From the NCBI GenBank assembly GCA_034927685.1, contig JAYFPO010000031.1, forward strand, positions 74,451 through 138,450: 64,000 nt of DNA, in the 5' to 3' direction. Shown here piece after piece: positions 58,351 to 64,000 of this stretch. Under the pieces are notes generated by a model. That model did not search any database, was not told where the DNA came from, and saw only the letters and a program-made list of their open reading frames with translations. The stretch is from RGIG3159 sp034927685. GTDB lineage: Bacteria > Bacillota > Clostridia > Oscillospirales > Oscillospiraceae. Within the stretch, counting starts at the first letter, position 1. Each line of letters begins with the position of its first letter. Made by a program: the position numbers and the translations under genes.

Positions 58351-59021
58351 TTCATTACCTCCAATCTGTAGCCAACGCCTCTGATCGTTGTAATTTTAAA
58401 ACCGTAAAGCTCCTGTGGGAATTTGTCTCTGAGCCGCCCAATATGGACATCCAGCGTGCGTTCGTTTCCATCAAAGTCGTATCCCCAGATATCTTCAATC
58501 AGCCTGTCGCGTGAAAATGTTCTTCCAGGAGAGCCTGCGAGCATAAACAGCAACTCAAATTCTTTCAGCGGGAGTGTGTTTTCCTCGGTTTCTGTCTTCA
58601 CCATGTACTGATTTTGGTCAATCACAATTTTCCCGATTTCTATGGTTTTGGAAGCCGCTATATTGCAGCGCTTCAGGAGCGCTTTCACACGTGCAGTCAG
58701 CTCCGTAGGATCAAACGGTTTTGTAAGATAGTCATCCGCTCCAAGCTCAAAACCCTTTACTTTCTGACTCGTTTCTCCCTTGGCTGTCAGCATGAGTATG
58801 GGAACCTCACAAAATTTTCTGACCTCTTTGCAAAATTCCCAGCCATCCATATTCGGCATCATAATGTCCAATACGATTAAATCCACCTTGCTATTCTCCA
58901 GCTTTTCCAGCGCATCCACGCCGTCACCGGACTCCAGCGCTTCAAAGCCCTCTTTTTTCAGAATCAACCTGATCAGTTCGCGTATATTGGGATCGTCATC
59001 AACGACCATGATTTTATTCAC
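58347..59021 (-). CDS. OmpR-family response regulator
   Basis: 224 residues from a GTG behind AAAGGAGG. A receiver domain (about 1-115) with the phospho-acceptor Asp52 (VLDIMMPN), Asp8-10 and Lys103-like (DDYLTKPFDP), and a winged-helix Trans_Reg_C domain (about 125-222, TLPLKEFELLFMLAGSPGRTFSRDRLIEDIWGYDFDGNERTLDVHIGRLRDKF) are complete. It pairs with the adjacent kinase. The DNA target is suggested by TTTAAAC direct repeats near its own and the 110-residue gene. Confidence 0.94.
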   Translation of the reverse strand: MNKIMVVDDDPNIRELIRLILKKEGFEALESGDGVDALEKLENSKVDLIVLDIMMPNMDGWEFCKEVRKFCEVPILMLTAKGETSQKVKGFELGADDYLTKPFDPTELTARVKALLKRCNIAASKTIEIGKIVIDQNQYMVKTETEENTLPLKEFELLFMLAGSPGRTFSRDRLIEDIWGYDFDGNERTLDVHIGRLRDKFPQELYGFKITTIRGVGYRLEVMK

Positions 59022-59070
59022 TGGGATGCCTCCTTTGAAGCTGCTTTTTTACACTATGATAAAGCATGTA

Positions 59071-59087
59071 TTTAAACAGGGTTTAAA
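59071..59087 (-). promoter_or_regulatory. Candidate response-regulator box in the two-component leader
   Basis: TTTAAAC-CCT-GTTTAAA on the minus strand is both a perfect 7-base inverted repeat and an 11-base-period direct repeat. It lies about 23 bases after the -10 box, so binding would affect the same operon. Confidence 0.5.
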
Positions 59088-59109
59088 TTGACCCACATAC
59101 TCTTTCATA

Positions 59110-59138
59110 AGTTTATAGCATCTAAACACTATTGTCCA
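59110..59138 (-). promoter_or_regulatory. Two-component operon promoter with MarR-like operator
   Basis: Minus strand: TGGACA, 17-base spacer, TAAACT. The spacer carries TTTAGATGCTATA, close to the MarR operator. The full promoter is 23 of 29 identical to the marR promoter. Confidence 0.65.
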
Positions 59139-59174
59139 TAACATGCAGGTTAATTACCGGAAGTCCGAGGGCCT

Positions 59175-61181
59175 TCAAAGATTCCTATCTTGGTATATTA
59201 CCGGTCTTCCGGCAAACAGGAAGCCGGAAGAGCTTGGCGCGGAGTGTTGAGTCACTACTACATTGTTGTAGCCGGAGGCACAGTGGATGACTGTCAGAGT
59301 TCCGGCGTCATTCTTAACGACGATGCCGACATGCTCGCAGCCTGGATAAAACACCAGATCGCCGGGCAGTGCGTCGCTCCAGGCAATGGCATCGCAATAG
59401 CCGTACTGATCGGCCGCGCCGCCGCCGTGTCCGATGATGTATTCACCATCGTAGGCGTTGTAGAAAGTCCAGTCCACAAACCCACTGCAATCTAATCCGA
59501 ACGGGCGAACCGTTCCGGTAGTAGGGCTGTCGTCAGCCGTGACTTTCATCGGGGTTCCCCATCGGCTGTCCCAGCCGAGCACGAGAGACTTGCCACCCCA
59601 GAAGTAACTCACCTTGCCAACCAGCGAATAGGCCGTCAGCACGACGTCGGTGCGCTCCTCGCTCAAATCGTCGGGCAGCGTATCCATGATTTCAGCTATC
59701 TCATCAACCGATAAGGTAATATCCGTATAGCTGCCGGTCAACCGCATGAACAGCTCCTGGTATTCAGGCTTCATCAGTTCGTTGAGCTGTTCCGCCTGCT
59801 GGGCACCGAAACCATACTCCGCGATCATGTCGGTGCAGGTCTTATAGCTGACGGAGATCGTCAGGATAGTTTCATGCGTGATTGTCGTTGTTTCCACACT
59901 CTCTCCGTTTACAATTTCCGTGGTCGTCTCCTCGTGTTCAACGATATCGGTATCAAAGGTGATGCTGTTCATATCCCAGAAGACAGTCCGCAGTATATCT
60001 GTTTTGATCTGGTCAAGCGTCGCCACTTCCACGGGGTTCTCCGGATCGGATGTAGCCTTGACAGCATAAACGGCAAGCACCTCGCTCCAATTGGCGACCA
60101 GGCTTGCCGTTCCTTCGTTATTGATGATGAGCGTATCATGCGGCGTGTCTGCTATGATATCGTCGATCTTTTCCGAGAATTCGCTGTTGATCTGAGCCAC
60201 GACTTCCGGCATAGAGGGGTTATCTTCATAGCCCTGTTCGGAAGCAAAAATGCCAAGTGGAGAACAAAAAACAAATCCCACGGCAGCTATGACCACGATG
60301 ACGGCAATGGCAATCCATCCGCCAGCCGCAATTGCGGTCACAAGTCCTTTGACCGTGGTGATGACGGTCTTTACGGTTGCAGCAGTTGCTTTTGCTACGC
60401 TTTTAGCTGTGACGGCCGCTGCCTTTGCCGCAGCGCGTGTTGCCTGCGCGGCCTTTTGCGAAGCTTTTACAGTCGCCTGTGTCGTTTTCCGGGCTGCCGT
60501 AGTTTCTGTTTGCGAGGTCTTGACGGCAACTTTCGACGACTGTTCGGCTGTTTTGACACTTCGCTCTGCCGTCTTAACAGAACCTTGTGCACTTGTTTTG
60601 ATTACTTTTTCAGAGGAACGGACATTTTGCTTGATGCCTCGTTCCACCGTTCGGACACCCTGCCTTGCTTTTTTCCCGGCATAGTCGGAAACAGGGCGCT
60701 CCGTGCGCCAACGAACGCTGTCCCGTGCGAAGTCGCGCCCATGCGCGGTATAATCGGGAGGGTTACTCCGAGAGACGTGCGGTTCATGTGAGGATGTGGA
60801 TGCTTTTGAAGCAGCGGCATTCTGCTGCTGCGCCTTTGGGGATGCTCCCTTCGCTTCAGGCTGTTCCGGCCCCGGGGCGTCTTCACGCGCATTTCGCTTC
60901 TTGATCTTCTGCCGCGTTTTCTCCGCAAGGCGCTTTCCCTGATGATTCAGCTTATATCTCGCCTCATGGGTCACATTCCGTGCGCTCTCAGTTGTTCGGT
61001 CCTCGGCATAGCTGACAGGAGAATCAGCGCCAGTCTGCTGCGTCTGCTCGGTCTGCTCTTTCGTGCGGACATATGTGCTTTTCATTTTGTCGGCAACATT
61101 CGCCGCTCTGTCCAGCGCCCGGATATCTTTTACCGTATCTCTGGTTTTGATCTCTTTCAAAAGGCCGCCTCCCTTCGCCAT
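59175..61181 (-). CDS. NlpC/P60 conjugation hydrolase (Tn916 Orf14 / CD1108 type)
   Basis: 668 residues. A long charged N-terminal part (about 1-265) with Lys/Thr/Ala repeats (TSQTETTAARKTTQATVKAS type), a membrane span (about 288-312), a middle beta domain, and a C-terminal NlpC/P60 cysteine peptidase (DCSGFVDWTFYNA, catalytic Cys about 565; His in CEHVGIVV). Such proteins are injected through the cell wall during conjugation and cut peptidoglycan to open a path for the pilus. This anchors the element as conjugative. RBS GAAGGGAGG. Confidence 0.9.
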   Translation of the reverse strand: MAKGGGLLKEIKTRDTVKDIRALDRAANVADKMKSTYVRTKEQTEQTQQTGADSPVSYAEDRTTESARNVTHEARYKLNHQGKRLAEKTRQKIKKRNAREDAPGPEQPEAKGASPKAQQQNAAASKASTSSHEPHVSRSNPPDYTAHGRDFARDSVRWRTERPVSDYAGKKARQGVRTVERGIKQNVRSSEKVIKTSAQGSVKTAERSVKTAEQSSKVAVKTSQTETTAARKTTQATVKASQKAAQATRAAAKAAAVTAKSVAKATAATVKTVITTVKGLVTAIAAGGWIAIAVIVVIAAVGFVFCSPLGIFASEQGYEDNPSMPEVVAQINSEFSEKIDDIIADTPHDTLIINNEGTASLVANWSEVLAVYAVKATSDPENPVEVATLDQIKTDILRTVFWDMNSITFDTDIVEHEETTTEIVNGESVETTTITHETILTISVSYKTCTDMIAEYGFGAQQAEQLNELMKPEYQELFMRLTGSYTDITLSVDEIAEIMDTLPDDLSEERTDVVLTAYSLVGKVSYFWGGKSLVLGWDSRWGTPMKVTADDSPTTGTVRPFGLDCSGFVDWTFYNAYDGEYIIGHGGGAADQYGYCDAIAWSDALPGDLVFYPGCEHVGIVVKNDAGTLTVIHCASGYNNVVVTQHSAPSSSGFLFAGRPVIYQDRNL

Positions 61182-61235
61182 GAAAAAAGAACAACCGCCG
61201 AAGCGATTGCTCTTTTGACAGTAATTCGTTTATGT

Positions 61236-61952
61236 TTACAGCAGGTTTTCGTCCGCCCAGGTGTCAAATACCCGCAATTGTTCCTCCGTGTGGAAATAAT
61301 GCTCTCCATGCTCAAGTATCTGAACGTTGGCCTTGTATTTGTCTGAAAATGCAGCGATTTCATCCCATTCGGACACATTGTCGTCCGAACCATACAGGAT
61401 GGCTGTCGGTATGTTCCATTCATTGACAGGGTTTTTCCTGACATAGCTGTAATAATCCCAATCCAAAGTCTGCCCAATCAGCAAGGGGATCTGACGCTCT
61501 TTCTCCAGCCGCTCTTCGCTCACCTGAAAGCCTGTCATCATATTCTGTATGATGCGTTCCATGTTTACGACCGGAGAGAGGAATAAGCTTTGCTTTATAT
61601 TGAAGTCTTGGTAGGCAAGCAGGCTGAAATAAGCGCCCATGCTACACGCAAAAAGGCTGATATCGGGTGACAGTGACCGGGCAAATTCAAGGACAGCTGT
61701 CAGATCACTGATACAGTTCCAAGGGTTGCATTCATAGGCCTCGTTTGCGCGCTCGCCGTGCTTCGGCAGATCAAAGCTCAACGCCTGATATCCGTGCTGC
61801 ACGGCTCTTTGAGCCATCATTGAAATCACGGTATCCTCTTTATTGGAAAGATTGCCGTGAACTTCAATCAGCAATTTCAAACTTTGCTCTCCCCATAAAA
61901 CGGCGGGAATCCTAATTTCATTATTTGTTATGTAAAAATGTTCTATTTTCAT
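61236..61952 (-). CDS. Alpha/beta hydrolase
   Basis: 238 residues. The nucleophile elbow reads FACSMGAYF (Ser in CSMG, about residue 102). The acid and His positions fit YGSDDNVSEWDE (about 188) and HGEHYFHTEEQ (about 217). A cap-like helical insert follows the elbow. No signal peptide. It resembles serine aminopeptidase/lysophospholipase-like hydrolases of unknown substrate. It is the last gene of a four-gene minus-strand accessory block. Confidence 0.85.
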   Translation of the reverse strand: MKIEHFYITNNEIRIPAVLWGEQSLKLLIEVHGNLSNKEDTVISMMAQRAVQHGYQALSFDLPKHGERANEAYECNPWNCISDLTAVLEFARSLSPDISLFACSMGAYFSLLAYQDFNIKQSLFLSPVVNMERIIQNMMTGFQVSEERLEKERQIPLLIGQTLDWDYYSYVRKNPVNEWNIPTAILYGSDDNVSEWDEIAAFSDKYKANVQILEHGEHYFHTEEQLRVFDTWADENLL

Positions 61953-61980
61953 AACTAGGCTCCTAATACGATAAGAAAAT

Positions 61981-62748
61981 TCACTGTTCCAGCTTGTCCT
62001 CTAGTAGGTACTTCAGCATCTTTTGAGGATTATTCAAAAATTGCTTCGTCAGGGTATAGTGCTCCGTTTCCTCATAAGGCGTCAGGCTGATATCGTCGTC
62101 TGTCAGCACAAATATGTCAGCGTCAGGATAGGCCATAAGGATGGGCGAGTGGGTCGCTATGATAAACTGCGAATTGTTTTTGACCAAAGAATCAATGGCG
62201 GCCAGCAGCGTCATCTGCCGTGATGGAGACAGCGCGGCCTCCGGCTCATCCAGAATGTAAACGCCGTTTCCCCCGAACCGGTTTAAGACAAGCGACATGA
62301 AGCTCTCTCCGTGTGACTGCTTGTGCAGCGATACACCGCCATAGCTTTCAATTACTTTTGGTTCGAAGGAAGGCTCACTATCCATTTTATCTATATTGGA
62401 TGCCACATTATAAAAGCTTTCGGCGCGCAGGAAAAAGCCGTCCTTTGGCCTTTTGACGCCTTTACAGACGGTCAGATATTGACACAAATCCGAATGGGTC
62501 TCCTCTGTGGCAAAATTGAAATTTCTCGTCCCGCCTTCGGCGTTAAAGCCAAAAGAAACGGCAATCGCCTCAAGCAGTATGGATTTCCCTGTGCCGTTTT
62601 CGCCGACGAAGAAGGTCACCTTATTCTTGAAAGGCAGTTGTTCCTTTCGGATCTGGTTTTTCACGACCGGCAGGCCAAAAATATAGCTGTCGTTATCCCC
62701 GGCATCTTTATGTATTTTTAACCCTTGGATATATAAGTCACTGAACAT
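61981..62748 (-). CDS. AAA-family ATPase (AAA_15/AAA_21-like, single domain)
   Basis: 255 residues. Walker A GENGTGKS (about 49-56), signature-like region SHGESFMSLVLNRFGG, Walker B VYILDEPEAAL (about 166-176) and the switch ATHSP (about 207-211). The SMC/ABC-like ATPase lacks the coiled-coil and TOPRIM parts of defence ATPases such as OLD. Role unknown; such short ATPases occur beside tRNA or defence loci but also alone. Confidence 0.85.
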   Translation of the reverse strand: MFSDLYIQGLKIHKDAGDNDSYIFGLPVVKNQIRKEQLPFKNKVTFFVGENGTGKSILLEAIAVSFGFNAEGGTRNFNFATEETHSDLCQYLTVCKGVKRPKDGFFLRAESFYNVASNIDKMDSEPSFEPKVIESYGGVSLHKQSHGESFMSLVLNRFGGNGVYILDEPEAALSPSRQMTLLAAIDSLVKNNSQFIIATHSPILMAYPDADIFVLTDDDISLTPYEETEHYTLTKQFLNNPQKMLKYLLEDKLEQ

Positions 62749-62783
62749 GTCACACCTCGAGCCTTAATTGGCAATTGCTGTGA

Positions 62784-63485
62784 TTAAATCCCGCTCAATT
62801 CAACGTATTTTTCAAAAATCCGCTGCGCGTGGATTTCCGTCGTATTGAGAAATGGTATCCCGTATTCACTCTTGGTCAGGATCAGAGGAAGTTCCGTACA
62901 GCCCAACACCACGCCGTCTATCGACTCGTCGGTTACCAGTCTCTTTACGATTTTCAAAAGGCCGTTTCGCGTCTCTTCAAGAAATACGCCGTGCTCGATC
63001 TCCGAAAGCAGCTTCTGCTGAATATAGCGCTGTTCTTCCTCGTTCGGAACAACCATCGCAATCCCGCTCTTATCAAATTCGGCCTGATAATAGCTGCTCT
63101 GCATGGTGAACAGAGTTCCCAGCAGGCCGACTTTTTTCAGAGCCTGCTTTTCAGCTTCTATCCGCGCCGCTTCCACAATGCTGATTAGCGGAATCGGCGA
63201 CACCCGCCGGACCTGCTCAAAAACGATATGCGGCGTATTGGAAGCTATAAACGCGAGATCCGCGCCGGCGTTTTGAAGCGCACGAACGGCGTCCGCCAGC
63301 ATACCGGTCAAACCGTCCCAATCCTTACCCGAAACGAACTTTAGCATGGCGGTCATGTTGATGCTGTTTATAATTATTTCAGGATAATCGTCACCGCTAA
63401 TATTTTTCTGATAGAGCTTTATCAGGCGCTGATAGTAATCTACCGTCGATTCCGGCCCGACTCCGCCGATCATTCCGATTTTCAT
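62784..63485 (-). CDS. Aspartate/glutamate racemase family protein
   Basis: 233 residues. Two catalytic cysteine-type positions of the Asp/Glu racemase fold: the first, normally Cys in N-T-P-H, reads ASNTPHIVFE with no Cys (substituted region), and the second is GCTELPLIL (Cys about 194, present). The N-terminal IGMIGGVGPESTVDYYQRL is typical of YgeA-like amino acid racemases, in which the first Cys is often Thr. It may racemise amino acids such as homoserine or methionine. Cytoplasmic. Confidence 0.88.
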   Translation of the reverse strand: MKIGMIGGVGPESTVDYYQRLIKLYQKNISGDDYPEIIINSINMTAMLKFVSGKDWDGLTGMLADAVRALQNAGADLAFIASNTPHIVFEQVRRVSPIPLISIVEAARIEAEKQALKKVGLLGTLFTMQSSYYQAEFDKSGIAMVVPNEEEQRYIQQKLLSEIEHGVFLEETRNGLLKIVKRLVTDESIDGVVLGCTELPLILTKSEYGIPFLNTTEIHAQRIFEKYVELSGI

Positions 63486-63543
63486 GAGCTGTTCGTTCCC
63501 TTCAGACCTTATTTGCCTTCTGTGCTACTACGTAAATATTTTA

Positions 63544-63810
63544 TCATATGGTCAGTGAAATCAGTGAGAGCTTTTCGGCATGGGCGAGCTTTTTCAGCGC
63601 CGCCTCACGCTTCAGCGCCTCACTTTTCGTGGGAAAGCACTCAGAGAAAACCAGTTCAACCGGCAGACGAGAACGGGTATATTTTGCACCCCGTCCGCTG
63701 TTATGCACAGCAGCGCGGCGGGTTGGATCGGTTGTGTAGCCGCTATAAATGGTGCCGTCGGCGCAGCGGAGCATATATGCGTAATGATTGGCGGCTTCTG
63801 AGGGTTTCAT
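63544..63810 (-). CDS. GIY-YIG nuclease superfamily protein
   Basis: 88 residues from MKPSEAANHYAYMLRC, behind AAGGAAGTGAC; a longer frame lacks a ribosome site. The GIY-YIG motif is seen as AYMLRCADGTIYSGYTTD (residues about 11-28), with Arg (TRRAAVHNSGRG) and the C-terminal Glu (KSEALKREAALKKL). This is the short YhbQ/UPF0213 form, a small DNA or RNA nuclease of unsettled role. It reads away from the leader-regulated gene to its right. Confidence 0.88.
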   Translation of the reverse strand: MKPSEAANHYAYMLRCADGTIYSGYTTDPTRRAAVHNSGRGAKYTRSRLPVELVFSECFPTKSEALKREAALKKLAHAEKLSLISLTI

Positions 63811-63828
63811 TAATGTCACTTCCTTGTT

Positions 63829-63856
63829 TTGCAATCCGTTTGGGATTTTATATAAT
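63829..63856 (+). promoter_or_regulatory. Promoter of the leader-regulated gene at the right edge
   Basis: TTGCAA, 16-base spacer, perfect TATAAT, divergent from the GIY-YIG gene. Confidence 0.8.
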
Positions 63857-63890
63857 AAACATAGCACTAAACCGCTGGCGCGGTGGCAAC

Positions 63891-63917
63891 GTGACTGAAA
63901 GCCTTTTCTTCTACTGA
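63891..63917 (+). CDS. 8-residue leader peptide (MTESLFFY)
   Basis: A GTG with GGTGG four bases upstream opens an 8-codon ORF that stops exactly where the terminator stem begins. An upstream mini-hairpin (ACCGC-TGGC-GCGGT, 63871-63884) could cover its ribosome site. The layout is that of a ribosome-stalling leader. Confidence 0.55.
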   Translation: MTESLFFY

Positions 63918-63948
63918 ACCTGCTGCGTATGCGGCAGGTTTTCTCTTT
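63917..63948 (+). terminator. Attenuator-type terminator hairpin
   Basis: AACCTGCTGC-GTAT-GCGGCAGGTT (10 pairs, one G-T) followed by TTCTCTTT, between the leader peptide and the next gene. Confidence 0.82.
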
Positions 63949-63989
63949 ATCCTTTACAATGGAACCATCACTTTTAAGGAGATGATTCC

Positions 63990-64000
63990 ATGACAAATGA
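63990..64000 (+). CDS. Start of a gene cut by the window edge
   Basis: AAGGAGATG lies about 7 bases before ATGACAAATGA; only three full codons (Met-Thr-Asn) are visible. Product unknown. The leader structures upstream suggest an inducible gene, often drug resistance. Confidence 0.6.

Larger units (their letters stand above)
50139..64000. mobile_element. Tn916-like integrative conjugative element, left part
   Basis: It begins at the 3' end of tRNA-Ser with a tyrosine integrase, excisionase, small sigma factor, opposed XRE gene and an Orf14-like NlpC/P60 gene, in the Tn916 order. The tet(M) position holds other cargo. The base composition is more AT-rich than the core. The right end and most conjugation genes lie outside the window. 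Whether the tRNA is the att site is inferred from position. Genes after 61.2 kb may be a second insertion within it. Confidence 0.75.

Noticed and set aside
59874..60791. 305-codon frame antisense to the NlpC/P60 gene
   Set aside because: Cys/Arg-rich translation without domains, opposite a well supported gene.
1..64000. CRISPR arrays, rRNA genes and insertion-sequence transposases
   Set aside because: No regularly spaced repeats, rRNA segments or transposase motifs were seen on either strand.

Overview
The window looks like a chromosome segment of an anaerobic, spore-forming Bacillota, most likely a high-GC gut Oscillospiraceae/Clostridia relative. Evidence: a Csp-Csp-SleC spore-germination operon, a GerW/YtfJ sporulation protein, an IspH-ribosomal S1 fusion typical of Clostridia, superoxide reductase plus ferritin, a single-chain L-serine dehydratase and a threonine T-box. 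The species cannot be fixed from the sequence alone. There are no rRNA genes, CRISPR arrays or recognisable insertion sequences.

Positions 1-33,000 are mostly GC-rich housekeeping DNA. In order: the end of an ABC ATPase gene with its permease and a DUF975 protein; the germination operon (minus strand, 7.4 to 2.4 kb); a VTT membrane protein and an M50 protease; a tightly overlapping run scpA-scpB-DUF2953-ytfJ-dac-rluB; an RpiR/SIS regulator with its own operator, a BaiN-like flavoprotein, cmk and ispH-S1; small stress proteins (Dabb, RidA, a 56-residue Cys protein); htpG under a perfect CIRCE operator; a DUF4015 protein and prmA; an M16-like pair with lgt; a nucleotidyltransferase; a DivIVA-like coiled-coil protein; an Ldh-family dehydrogenase; a DUF362 protein and a MaoC-like protein.

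From about 33.0 to 38.3 kb base composition looks more AT-rich and the content is accessory: a frameshifted HTH gene, an ABC exporter pair, desulfoferrodoxin, ferritin and a metallophosphoesterase, ending at the 3' end of tRNA-Gln(CUG). GC-rich housekeeping genes then resume: an HAD phosphatase, rsmA, T-box-thrS, a nitroreductase, a PHP phosphatase, ychF, sdaA with an upstream 58-codon gene, proS and an rlmI-like methyltransferase.

At 49.66-50.14 kb a complete tRNA-Ser(CGA) gene is preceded by two degenerate copies of its 5' half, separated by AT-rich spacers with repeated TTCTAC motifs. This looks like a record of repeated site-specific integration. Immediately downstream begins a Tn916-like integrative element that runs off the window: tyrosine integrase, excisionase, a small sigma factor, an opposed XRE regulator and an Orf14-like NlpC/P60 protein. 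In the place where Tn916 carries tet(M), this element carries a two-component system, an unknown 110-residue protein, a DtxR-like regulator, a MarR regulator, a MATE exporter and a cytidylate-kinase-like protein. The marR promoter and the two-component promoter are nearly the same sequence and share a TTTAG(C/A)TGCTATA site, also found twice upstream of the MATE gene, which suggests one regulatory circuit. A second block (hydrolase, AAA ATPase, racemase, GIY-YIG) follows. The window ends at a promoter, an 8-residue leader peptide, a terminator hairpin and the first 11 bases of a gene: an attenuation layout of the kind used by inducible resistance genes.
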